Shown here: in pieces, positions 1 through 7,364 of the stretch
How the letters are laid out: the number at the start of each line of letters is the position of its first letter
Numbering within the stretch: position 1 is the first letter of the stretch
Assembly (NCBI GenBank): GCA_964389805.1
Contig: CAYMFU010000323.1
Span: 1 to 10,179 of the forward strand
Length of the DNA stretch: 10,179 bases
Direction of reading: 5' to 3'
DNA from: JAGTVG01 sp964389805
Lineage (GTDB): Bacteria; Bacteroidota; Bacteroidia; Cytophagales; Cyclobacteriaceae
The notes under the pieces: generated by a model
The model's database searches: none
Told to the model about the DNA's origin: nothing
The model's input: only the letters and a program-made list of their open reading frames with translations
Translations under genes and position numbers: made by a program

Positions 1-2
1 TT

Positions 3-749
3 CTTGAAAAGGTAGCCAAACTGGGATACACCTGGATGGAAGGTTTCAAATATGAAGATCGAAAGATCCTGGGTCTCCCACCTGCTGAACTTAAAAAAGC
101 CCTTGGCGATCTAGGCCTGACTATGCCAAGTGTTCACGCCGTAACAGAAGTATCAAGTGATGGTGGCAAAGATGCTGTAATTAAGCAGATGGCCGAATCC
201 GTTGAAGATGTCAAAGCCGTTGGTGCTGAATTCCTTGTATGGGCATATTTAGAGGAAGAGGATAGAAAGAGTATTGAAGATTATAAACGTCACCTGCTTA
301 CATGGAACCAGTTTGGCAAGATCTGTAAAGACAATGGATTGCAGTTTGCTTATCACAATCATGATTTTGAATTTTTAACACCAGATGGAGTTAATGCCTA
401 TGATATGATCATGGAAAATTCAGATCCTGATGAAGTTAAATTCGAATTAGACCTATTCTGGATTACCCGGGCAGGTTATGATCCTGTAGAGTATTTTAAG
501 AAAGCCCCCGGAAGATTCCCACTCTGGCATGTAAAAGATATGATTGAGCAACCGTTCGTCAGCGAAGATGGAGAAGATCGATATTTTGCTGAAGTAGGTA
601 ATGGAGTAATCGATTTCGCCAGGATTTTTGCAGCTCGTGAAACGGCTGGCCTGGATTATTTCTTTGTAGAACAGGACTTTACTCAAAAAACACCATTTGA
701 AAGTGTTGAAATCAGCATTAATTATATGAACAAGGCTGACTTCGTATAA
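3..749 (+). CDS. sugar phosphate isomerase/epimerase family protein (5' end outside window)
   Basis: TIM-barrel protein of the xylose isomerase-like/AP endonuclease 2 superfamily, whose members isomerise or epimerise sugars and related compounds using a divalent metal. The reading frame is open from the window edge and the first visible residues, LEKVAKLGYTWMEGF, already match the usual N-terminal barrel segment. The ATG at 36 is therefore internal, and the true start with some tens of residues lies upstream. Counting from that Met, visible motifs are YHNHDFEF (106-113), FELDLFW (D139), LWHVKDM (H165), GNGVIDF (near 189) and FFVEQD (E212). E112, D139, H165 and E212 are the likely metal-binding set, by analogy with the family. 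Many Bacteroidota homologues are exported, but the N-terminus is missing so location cannot be read. The substrate is unknown. A hairpin terminator follows the stop codon. Confidence 0.86.
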   Translation, partial: LEKVAKLGYTWMEGFKYEDRKILGLPPAELKKALGDLGLTMPSVHAVTEVSSDGGKDAVIKQMAESVEDVKAVGAEFLVWAYLEEEDRKSIEDYKRHLLTWNQFGKICKDNGLQFAYHNHDFEFLTPDGVNAYDMIMENSDPDEVKFELDLFWITRAGYDPVEYFKKAPGRFPLWHVKDMIEQPFVSEDGEDRYFAEVGNGVIDFARIFAARETAGLDYFFVEQDFTQKTPFESVEISINYMNKADFV

Positions 750-767
750 AATTATGATATATAAAAT

Positions 768-805
768 AGAGGCTGTCTCTTTCTCTTGAGGTAGCCTCTT
801 TTTTT
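768..805 (+). terminator. intrinsic terminator, probably bidirectional
   Basis: A 7-bp perfect stem, AGAGGCT (768-774) with AGCCTCT (793-799), encloses an 18-base loop and is followed by a run of T to 805. It sits 19 bases after the stop of the isomerase gene. Read on the minus strand the same hairpin is followed by ATTTTATATA, so it may also stop the converging gene that ends at 824. Confidence 0.8.
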
Positions 806-823
806 GCGCTAATATTGACTTCT

Positions 824-1570
824 TTAGTCCACCTGAAAATCCAGAATCAATTCCGCTTTTATCTCCGGATCCTCTGTATTTTTTAGATCCTTTTCAAGTG
901 GCTTTGTGCCATCGATAAGAACCAGCTTGCTACATTTACGCAACACTGGAATTAACTCTTCAAGAATTAGAATCCGGCCATGATGATCGCAATCATTCAA
1001 TCGCTTTAATTGATCTAATTTCTTATTGTAAACGCTTTCACAAGCTACATAGATGTTTTTCTTTCTAATCTTAGTCACTTTTGTATCCTTCATTCCTCCA
1101 TAATGGACATTTACTTTCTCTTCCTTTACATAAAGCTGATCGATGCGAATTTTATAGGCATATGTTTGTTCCCAAAGATTAAAATACTCATTACTCCACC
1201 TGTCTTTTTTACGTTCCAACTGCATGTAAAAATCATATAGATTTACCAGTGTACCATAAGACTTTCTGGTTTCTTCAAATAGATCGAAAAATTCATTTCG
1301 TACATTTATATCGCTCGAAGCATTAAAATCTTTTAAGATCTGCTCAACTTTAGTGACATCATTTGAGAGTTTCTGGTATTCCTCTTCCACAATCTCCAAA
1401 TCGAAAATCTCGAATTTTTTATAGATCTCATCAGCATCGATTTTAATTTTCCTTACCTCCGCCTGATATTCACTTACATTGAAGCCGCTCAGGCTGCTAT
1501 CTCCATCAGCGCAGAATGCACCGATCCCTGAAACCAGATAAATAGCTACTAATAGGAATGCCTTATACAT
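824..1570 (-). CDS. exported protein of unknown function
   Basis: I do not recognise a family. The open frame runs back to an ATG at 1642 (272 codons), but the start at 1570 (248 codons) fits better. It begins MYKAFLLVAIYLVSGIGAFCA, a short basic head, a hydrophobic core and a likely cleavage site near the AFCA segment, whereas the longer start puts 24 charged and aromatic residues in front of it. After the signal the protein is acidic/basic and helical. Residues about 30-150 are rich in E, K and D and may form coiled coil (EIVEEEYQKLSNDVTKVEQI). It ends DFQVD with no membrane segment. The signal ends near a Cys (GAFCAD), but the residues before it do not make a good lipobox, so a soluble periplasmic protein is likelier than a lipoprotein. 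It converges on the isomerase gene. Nothing nearby suggests a role. Confidence 0.72.
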   Translation of the reverse strand: MYKAFLLVAIYLVSGIGAFCADGDSSLSGFNVSEYQAEVRKIKIDADEIYKKFEIFDLEIVEEEYQKLSNDVTKVEQILKDFNASSDINVRNEFFDLFEETRKSYGTLVNLYDFYMQLERKKDRWSNEYFNLWEQTYAYKIRIDQLYVKEEKVNVHYGGMKDTKVTKIRKKNIYVACESVYNKKLDQLKRLNDCDHHGRILILEELIPVLRKCSKLVLIDGTKPLEKDLKNTEDPEIKAELILDFQVD

Positions 1571-1659
1571 TTTATTAAATGGTATTTTATATTCAAATAA
1601 AAGGAAACTCTTTTTAATTCCAGATTTTCCGAAAAACATCACAAATATGCAAAATTAAT

Positions 1660-1785
1660 TCAAATTTTTTTTGATTTTATTGAAGGGATATGAATCTCGA
1701 ACCAGTCATTTATATCACTGGTAATAAAAGGATTCAAAAGGTTAGGAAAGGTCATTTTCAGGACATAGTCATATAATTCAATCAC
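1660..1785 (-). CDS. possible small ORF overlapping the fucosidase stop
   Basis: A 41-codon minus-strand frame can start at a GTG (1785-1783) that overlaps the fucosidase stop codon in a GTGA arrangement, or at an ATG (1755, 31 codons), and ends with TGA at 1660-1662. The peptide (for example NLLNPFITSDINDWFEIHIP) has a protein-like composition but resembles no family I know. The overlap could allow translational coupling to the fucosidase gene. It may equally be chance or a decayed gene end. Part of it coincides with an imperfectly spaced palindrome at 1701-1722. Confidence 0.15.
   Translation of the reverse strand: MIELYDYVLKMTFPNLLNPFITSDINDWFEIHIPSIKSKKI
1701..1722. repeat. short inverted repeat between fucosidase and unknown gene
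   Basis: ACCAGT (1701-1706) and ACTGGT (1717-1722) form a 6-bp stem with a 10-base loop. No T-run follows on either strand, so it is a poor intrinsic terminator. It lies 60 bases beyond the fucosidase stop and could end that transcript by another route or protect its 3' end. This is weak evidence. Confidence 0.25.
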
Positions 1786-3533
1786 TTTCTTACCAACCTT
1801 ACAGATCTTAGTTTAAGTTGATTCCATGGTGCCACCGTAGCTCTTAAAGTCATTACATTTGGTCCAGGCTCAGAGATGTGAATATCCCCAAGTGAAATTT
1901 CTTTGAAGATTGTTAGATCTCCGGATCCCGTTAGTACATATGGATTATCCTGGTCTCCTAACCGAATATTAAGTTCTACTTCTTTTGTACCGGTTGCTGC
2001 ATCTATCATTACCGAAAATGTCCCTGATTCTTTTACTTCAAACATATATTCAAGTCGCGTTCCTCCGTCAATCCAATTATCCATATAGGCGCTTTCAGAT
2101 AAATCGCTTAACACAGCTTTTTCTCCATATCCTCGATTATGAATGAAACCAAAAGCCACCGGAAGTTGAACCTCACCCTTCTCATTTTCCATTGGCATAT
2201 TGTTCAGAACATCTGCCTTTCCCTTAATTTCCATTTTTAAAACAGTATTGTGTTCGTTGGGAGTAACACCACTTAAATCAATTCTAATATTATCTCCTGT
2301 TTTTTCATGACTCAATGAATTGTCACTTCCTACTGGCCTAACACTTAGAACCTGATTCCTTAATCCAGGCACAACCAATTCCCCATTTTCCGGCCATTGG
2401 AAAATATGGAGATATAAAATAGTATTTTCATTATCATCTTTCTGTGTACAACGGCCCCAGAGAAGTTTGAAGAAAGGACTTGCTTTTGTACCATATATAG
2501 ATTCTCCGTATGTTTTCATCCACTGCCCCATTCCTTTCAATCGTTCAATACTGGGTTGAGGAATATTTCCTTCAGGGGTTGGACCCACATTTAAAAGAAA
2601 GTTCCCCCCTTTGCTTGCAATATCGGTCAGGTATTGTACAAGAGTTCCAGTCGACTTCCAGTTATCATCATAATGCTTGTAACCCCAGCTTGTATTCATA
2701 GTCATGCATACCTCCCAGTCATAGTCAAGCCCGGTTGGGGGAATATGTTGCTCTGGTGTAGAAAAATCACCATCCCATGGACCATATAATCTGTTATTCT
2801 CAATAATTCCAGGCTGGAGATCTAGTAATGCGTGTAACTTTTCCGCCGCCTCCTCGGTCATACCAATGGGTGTATCCCACCACATTATAGCTATATCACC
2901 ATAATTGGTTAATATTTCTGTAACCTGAGGATATACTTTTTCCTCAATATACTGGTTCAGGGAAACCCTGACCATAGTCGAATCCCAATGTGGTTCACCC
3001 CGGTCTATTCCCCGGTAAGTACCGCCAGGATGGTTCCAATCCTGTGCCTGGGAGTGATAAAATCCAAGTTTTAATCCATGTTTCTTACATGCATCTGCAA
3101 GTTCTTTAAGGGGATCCCTATCAAAAGGTGTGGCATCTACTATATTGTATGGGTTGGACTTAGATTGAAACATCGCAAATCCATCATGATGCTTACTTGT
3201 AATTACTATATATTTCATACCGGCTTCCTTGGCTAATCGAACCCATTCATCTGCATTATAATTAACGGGATCAAAACTTTTAGCAAGTGCTTCATATTCA
3301 GTTACAGGTATCCTTGCCCTGAGCATAATCCATTCACTTATTCCTGGAATTTGTTCACCTTTCCACTCTCCTGCAGGCAATGCATATAATCCCCAATGGA
3401 TGAACATCCCAAATCGGGCATCTTTCCACCAGGCCAGGTTCTCCTCCTTAGTTAAGGGGACTTTTTTTTCTTCCTGACTGGTACATGATATTAATAGCTG
3501 TAGTATGAGAATAAATAAAATAAATCTTTTCAT
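1782..3533 (-). CDS. alpha-L-fucosidase, GH29 family, lipoprotein
   Basis: Hydrolyses terminal alpha-L-fucosyl residues from glycans by a retaining mechanism. The start gives a lipoprotein signal (MKRFILFILILQLLISC, acylated Cys17), so the enzyme should be membrane-anchored in the periplasm or at the cell surface. The GH29 barrel begins with WWKDARFGMFIHWG (35-48), then YIVITSKHHDGFAMF (108-122, fucose-binding His pair) and IAIMWWDTP, where D220 is the expected nucleophile. E261 (STPEQ) and E274 (DWEVCMT, followed by SWGY) are candidates for the acid/base, which varies in this family. A beta-sandwich follows at about 350-440. A further C-terminal domain at about 450-583 resembles a galactose-binding/CBM-like fold. 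At 583 residues it is longer than a minimal GH29 because of that domain. It lies 128 bases after the sulfatase gene and may share its transcript. Whether it prefers alpha-1,2 or 1,3/1,4 linkages cannot be read. Confidence 0.95.
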   Translation of the reverse strand: MKRFILFILILQLLISCTSQEEKKVPLTKEENLAWWKDARFGMFIHWGLYALPAGEWKGEQIPGISEWIMLRARIPVTEYEALAKSFDPVNYNADEWVRLAKEAGMKYIVITSKHHDGFAMFQSKSNPYNIVDATPFDRDPLKELADACKKHGLKLGFYHSQAQDWNHPGGTYRGIDRGEPHWDSTMVRVSLNQYIEEKVYPQVTEILTNYGDIAIMWWDTPIGMTEEAAEKLHALLDLQPGIIENNRLYGPWDGDFSTPEQHIPPTGLDYDWEVCMTMNTSWGYKHYDDNWKSTGTLVQYLTDIASKGGNFLLNVGPTPEGNIPQPSIERLKGMGQWMKTYGESIYGTKASPFFKLLWGRCTQKDDNENTILYLHIFQWPENGELVVPGLRNQVLSVRPVGSDNSLSHEKTGDNIRIDLSGVTPNEHNTVLKMEIKGKADVLNNMPMENEKGEVQLPVAFGFIHNRGYGEKAVLSDLSESAYMDNWIDGGTRLEYMFEVKESGTFSVMIDAATGTKEVELNIRLGDQDNPYVLTGSGDLTIFKEISLGDIHISEPGPNVMTLRATVAPWNQLKLRSVRLVRK

Positions 3534-3661
3534 ATCAAAAATACATATTTAGTGAATTGTAAAGTTTCGGAATAATAATATGATTAATCAAGATATTCTT
3601 TATAGTTTATGGTCGACGCAATCTTAATCCGGAGCACTTCCATGCAATTCTTGAATTCTAA

Positions 3662-5083
3662 TTATCTATATGTGAATACATCCGATGGAGAATGTGCATT
3701 CTGCATTATTCCTTTAATTGTTTCAACGACCTCAGGATAATTCGCAGAAATATCATTACGCTCTTCCGGATCTTCGGTTAAATTGTATAATTCGATAGGA
3801 TTATCGGGTTGATTTTTAATATTTAACCGGACTCCTTTCCATTTATCCATCCTAACCGCTTGTTTACCTCCCTGCTCATAAAACTCCCAGAAAAGATAAT
3901 GATGCTTATTCTGTGTTCCTTCTTGCTTAAGTGTTGGAAGAAACGAAATCCCATCAGTATTAACAGGGGTATCAATACCAGCTATATCACAAAAAGTAGG
4001 CATAATATCCCAGAATGCAGATATATGACTGGTTTTTATACCACTTTGTATTTTCTTTGGCCATCTTACAATAAATGGAACCCGTATTCCGCCTTCGTAT
4101 AAATCCCGCTTATATCCTCTTAGAATACCATTTGAATTAAAGAAATCAGGATCAGCACCGCCTTCCAAATGAGGCCCATTATCACTGGTAAATATGAAAA
4201 CTGTAATATCCCCGATGCCTAATTCATCAATTTTATTCATAATATCACCAACAGCCAGGTCAAGCCTCTCCATCATAGCCGCAAACGTAGCTCGAGGGTA
4301 TTGTTGCGAACCATAAGGACCTTTCCTGTACCTGGGACCGTCGTCTACACCTAGATATGGTGTTTCTTCAAATTTCCCCAGGTATCTTTGAAGTATAGAA
4401 TCTTCGGGAGCCAGAATTTCAGCGTGTGGAATGGTATAAGGTAAAAAAAGAAAAAAGGTATTATCCTTGTTATTTTCTATAAATTCAAGCGCTTTCTGGT
4501 GAATAATGTCGTGGCTGAATTGAGCTGTCCCCTTATTATCATTGCCATGCAGAAAGACAGTATCCTGATTATGCCATAAATACTCCGGATAATAATTATG
4601 TGCCAGGCTCTGGCAATTATATCCAAACCAGTTATCAAACCCCTGGTATGTCGGATCGCCTTCAGTACCAGGTCCTCCTAAACCCCATTTCCCGAATCCT
4701 CCTGTTATGTATCCAGCTTTCTTTAAAAGCTCGGGCAATATTTGAATGGAATCGGGTAATGGATACTGCCCTTCCGGTTGTACACCTTTGTTTCCCCTGA
4801 TAAAGGTATGTCCGGTATGCTGACCGGTCATAAGAGACGACCTCGAAGGGGCACAAACCGTGCTTCCTGAATAATGCTGGGTAAAAAGCATCCCTTCGGA
4901 TGCCATTCGGTCAATATTGGGTGTATTGAATACTTCCTGGCCATAACACCCAATATCCCCATAGCCGGCATCATCAGCTATAAGGAAAATAATATTTGGT
5001 TTTTGATCGATAATATTATCATCGGAAGACTCACAAGCAATGAATAATAGCATTATAATGAATATTTGTGGATATATTTTCAT
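3662..5083 (-). CDS. S1-family sulfatase, lipoprotein
   Basis: Formylglycine-dependent sulfatase (type I, alkaline phosphatase superfamily) that removes sulfate esters, most likely from a sulfated glycan given its neighbours. The lipoprotein signal ends LLFIAC (Cys17), so it acts outside the cytoplasm. Active-site elements are in order: IADDAGYGD with metal ligands D37/D38; CAPSR (77-81) with C77 as the residue oxidised to formylglycine; FGKWG (K132); YTIPHAE (H220); FTSDNGPH with D301/N302; and GYKRDLYEGGIRVPF (K325). At 473 residues it has the normal length and ends with the usual ELYNLTEDPEERND segment. A maturase (anSME or FGE) is needed and is not in this window. The start is 22 bases after the upstream hydrolase stop, which suggests co-transcription. 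Subfamily and substrate are not determined. The HNYYPEYLW segment is a useful marker for subfamily assignment. Confidence 0.95.
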   Translation of the reverse strand: MKIYPQIFIIMLLFIACESSDDNIIDQKPNIIFLIADDAGYGDIGCYGQEVFNTPNIDRMASEGMLFTQHYSGSTVCAPSRSSLMTGQHTGHTFIRGNKGVQPEGQYPLPDSIQILPELLKKAGYITGGFGKWGLGGPGTEGDPTYQGFDNWFGYNCQSLAHNYYPEYLWHNQDTVFLHGNDNKGTAQFSHDIIHQKALEFIENNKDNTFFLFLPYTIPHAEILAPEDSILQRYLGKFEETPYLGVDDGPRYRKGPYGSQQYPRATFAAMMERLDLAVGDIMNKIDELGIGDITVFIFTSDNGPHLEGGADPDFFNSNGILRGYKRDLYEGGIRVPFIVRWPKKIQSGIKTSHISAFWDIMPTFCDIAGIDTPVNTDGISFLPTLKQEGTQNKHHYLFWEFYEQGGKQAVRMDKWKGVRLNIKNQPDNPIELYNLTEDPEERNDISANYPEVVETIKGIMQNAHSPSDVFTYR

Positions 5084-5105
5084 AACATACTTAATTATAT
5101 AATTA

Positions 5106-6035
5106 TTATGATTTCCAGGGACTCATCCAATTTATCATTAAATCGGACCAGGTTTTTAGACTGGGATTATCCAGAGCCATGCCTACTCCATGCCTTCCTG
5201 CCTCATATAAATGCAGTTCCACAGGCACATTGTTCTCAATACAGGCCTCAGCAAAACTAAGGGTATTCTGTGGAGGTACTCCCTTATCTTCAGCAGTATG
5301 GAATAAAAATGCCGGTGGATTATCTTTTGTTACTTGATGATTATTTGATAGTTGCATAGCCATTTTTTGATCCGGTTCATCTCCCAATAAAGCTTTGGCA
5401 GATCCTTTGTGCGCATAATCGTCAATAAATGAAATTACGGGATAACCCAGGATCAGCCGATCGGGTCGGGCAGATACTGAATCCGCCAGGTCATCCAGCT
5501 TATCTTTATGCAGATCAGGCTGAGTGGCAACTGTAGATGCAAGATGTCCTCCAGCACTGAAACCCATTATCCCTATTCGACCCGGATCAATATTATACAT
5601 ATCTGCATTTTTACGAAGAAATCGAATGGCTCGACAAGCATCGGAATAAGAACCCGGAAACCGGTCAGGAAACACTCTATACGTGAGTACAATACCTATT
5701 ATCCCATTCATTGCAAACAAACGTGCAAAGGGTTGTCCTTCATGAGAAGCCTGAATATGATAGCCTCCTCCCGGGCAAATCAATACAGCAGAAAATTTGT
5801 TATTAGCGCCCTGTTCACGGACCGTTGGATAATAAATTTTTATTTTCGGTCTGTAATCCGGATTTTGACCATTGTTTTCGGATCCATCCTCCCAGAGGTA
5901 AATCTCTTCATCTTCAAGAGCTGGATCCGGATCCTCGGGATCTATTGAAGGGCTGCTAATTGCAGATTGCGATATCCCAGCGACACCCACAATCATTGTA
6001 CTGTTTTTCAGAAATTTTCTTCTATTAAAATGCAT
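5106..6035 (-). CDS. Tat-exported alpha/beta hydrolase, acetyl-xylan-esterase-like
   Basis: Serine esterase of the alpha/beta hydrolase fold, close in pattern to carbohydrate-active acetyl esterases. The N-terminus carries a twin-arginine motif (NRRKFLKNS, 4-12) and a weakly hydrophobic stretch ending near ISQSAISS, so export in folded form by Tat is likely. The catalytic set is clear: oxyanion loop CPGGGYH (87-93), nucleophile elbow GFSAGGH with S160, Asp in HTAEDKGVPP (D250) and His in EAGRHGVGM (H282). At 309 residues it is full length. It starts 9 bases after the end of the GH97 remnant and stops 22 bases before the sulfatase start, so it sits in the middle of a tight operon. A role in removing acetyl or other acyl groups from the same glycan is an inference from context. 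Peptidase or lactonase activity is not excluded. Confidence 0.92.
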   Translation of the reverse strand: MHFNRRKFLKNSTMIVGVAGISQSAISSPSIDPEDPDPALEDEEIYLWEDGSENNGQNPDYRPKIKIYYPTVREQGANNKFSAVLICPGGGYHIQASHEGQPFARLFAMNGIIGIVLTYRVFPDRFPGSYSDACRAIRFLRKNADMYNIDPGRIGIMGFSAGGHLASTVATQPDLHKDKLDDLADSVSARPDRLILGYPVISFIDDYAHKGSAKALLGDEPDQKMAMQLSNNHQVTKDNPPAFLFHTAEDKGVPPQNTLSFAEACIENNVPVELHLYEAGRHGVGMALDNPSLKTWSDLMINWMSPWKS

Positions 6036-6044
6036 AATAATATT

Positions 6045-6353
6045 TTATAATTCCAGATAGGCTCTATAGCCTCCTCCTTTTTCCATTTTGATTTTATAGA
6101 CCTGTCCGTTTTTTACATCATCTGTCCCAATTATTATTTCAGTCGGTACAGTATTGCTTTTCGGATTATCTTTAAAGTAATGTAACTTATATTTTCCTGC
6201 TGGTAAAAAATCCAGGTTAATTAAAGCTTCTCGTGGTGTGCTGTTGTTCATACACCCGAAATACCATCGATTCCCTCTTTTTCTGGCCATTACTATATAT
6301 TACCCGAATATAATGATTCCTGTTAAAATTATTGAAAAGAATTTTTGATTCAT
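6045..6353 (-). pseudogene. GH97 glycosidase remnant: signal peptide plus C-terminal domain, internal deletion
   Basis: The frame 6299-6045 encodes the C-terminal beta-sandwich end of GH97 enzymes (alpha-glucosidase/alpha-galactosidase type). Diagnostic pieces are YIVMARKRGNRWYFGCMNN, LDFLPAGKYKLHYFKD and MEKGGGYRAYLEL. A complete GH97 has roughly 600-700 residues, so the N-terminal domain and the catalytic barrel are absent. In the same frame directly upstream, an ATG at 6353 opens MNQKFFSIILTGIIIFG, which looks like a signal peptide, and then TAA at 6302-6300. The simplest reading is an internal deletion that joined the leader of the original gene to its last 85 or so codons, with a stop at or near the junction. 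The ATG at 6290 could start an 81-residue protein, but it would lack export and any active site. The stop at 6045 lies 9 bases before the hydrolase start, so the remnant forms the head of that operon. Confidence 0.75.
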
Positions 6354-6502
6354 AAAACTTCTATTTTCACATTTTCTATCGAAATATTAAACTTTTTCAA
6401 GTTTCTTACACAAGTACTTTAAATATAATTTTAAAAAAAATATCAAAAAAGTATTATTTTTTATAAAAATAGTTTAATTTTACTCATAGTTCAGCGTAAC
6501 CT
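6354..6502. promoter_or_regulatory. AT-rich divergent intergenic region
   Basis: This gap separates the GH97 remnant (leftward) from the DUF4382 gene (rightward) and must hold promoters for both if the remnant's original promoter survives. It is very AT-rich, with long A and T runs at 6430-6480. I looked for the Bacteroidota -7 element TAnnTTTG with an upstream TTTG and found only imperfect forms, such as TTTAATTTTA near 6473 on the plus strand. No operator palindrome was seen. Confidence 0.35.
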
Positions 6503-7333
6503 ATGATTAATATGAAGAGATTAAGTCGGATCGCCCAGTACTACCTTTTTGCAATCCTGGTAATAATCTTATTTAACTTCCTTCAGAGTTGCACCAGTAA
6601 CAATGAAGGTGAAATGAGTCAATCCCGCCTGATTATAACTTTGGTGGATTCCCCTGCTGATTATCGTCAGGTTAACATAGATATACAGGAAATTAGCCTG
6701 AAAACTGATGGTACCAACACGAATGACGGATGGATTAAACTTGATAAGTTTAGTCCTGGTGTATACAATATTTTAGAATTTACAGGTGGCCAGGAATTAC
6801 CCTTGGCGGATATGGAATTCCCAAGTGGTACAATTTCGCAGATAAAATTGAAATTAGGGAAAAACAATACATTAGCTACTGACAATCATATATCCACCCT
6901 ATTGCTTGCAAATAATTTAGGTGATGGCTATAAATTTACCGTAAACGAGACTATTTCCACAGGAGGCACTCATTTCCTTCGCATTGATTTTGCTGCGGCA
7001 CAATCAATAAGTAAGTTGGGCAGTACCGGTCAGATGATGCTAAAACCAGTTCTTAAGCTAATGTCCGAGTCAAATACCGGGTCCATATCAGGGCAGATAC
7101 AACCTGCTCAAAAAAATGTACTGGTAAATGTGATTGCAAACAATAAAATTGTCGGATCAAGTTATGCCCCTGAAAACTCAAGTAAGTTTTTTGTTCCTGG
7201 TATTGAACCTGGAATTTACGACCTTTCCTTTGAGTCCAGTGATGATCAATTCCAGCAATACATAAGGGATATATCAGTTACGGTTGGTCAGGTAACCGAT
7301 ATAGGAAGTTTTCACATAGAATTGGAGGACTAA
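6503..7333 (+). CDS. DUF4382 domain lipoprotein
   Basis: Cell-envelope lipoprotein with no known biochemical role. The signal ends FNFLQSC, with acylated Cys at residue 30. The ATG at 6512 (MKRLSRI) would give a 27-residue signal of more usual length and is an equally good start. Residues about 40-190 match the DUF4382 pattern: LIITLVDSPADYRQVNIDIQEI, WIKLDKFSPGVYNILEF, LPLADMEFPSGTISQIKLKLG, then ILRIDF/KPVLKL-type strands (here FLRIDFAAA and MMLKPVLKL). The remaining part (about 194-276) starts GSISGQIQPA and contains FVPGIEPGIYDLSF, which looks like a carboxypeptidase-regulatory-like beta-sandwich, a common partner of DUF4382. Full length. It converges on peptidase T with only 31 bases between stops, and no hairpin is visible there. 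It diverges from the glycan operon, so a link to glycan use is possible but not shown. Confidence 0.88.
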   Translation: MINMKRLSRIAQYYLFAILVIILFNFLQSCTSNNEGEMSQSRLIITLVDSPADYRQVNIDIQEISLKTDGTNTNDGWIKLDKFSPGVYNILEFTGGQELPLADMEFPSGTISQIKLKLGKNNTLATDNHISTLLLANNLGDGYKFTVNETISTGGTHFLRIDFAAAQSISKLGSTGQMMLKPVLKLMSESNTGSISGQIQPAQKNVLVNVIANNKIVGSSYAPENSSKFFVPGIEPGIYDLSFESSDDQFQQYIRDISVTVGQVTDIGSFHIELED

Positions 7334-7364
7334 AAAATTCAATCGAGCTTATTCCGAATCTTTT

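Noticed and set aside
3600..3661. In-frame continuation after the sulfatase stop (LEFKNCMEVLRIKIASTINY and a few more residues)
   Set aside because: The sulfatase already ends at a normal family length and position. The continuation is short and unrecognised, so readthrough or a nonsense mutation is not supported.
5508..5948. Plus-strand 146-codon open frame inside the hydrolase gene
   Set aside because: It is fully antisense to an alpha/beta hydrolase with a complete catalytic triad, and its translation is rich in Ser, Arg and Ile without recognisable motifs. It is a shadow frame.
7334..7364. Possible terminator between the converging DUF4382 and pepT genes
   Set aside because: The 31-base gap shows no stem of useful length and no T-run after a hairpin on either strand.
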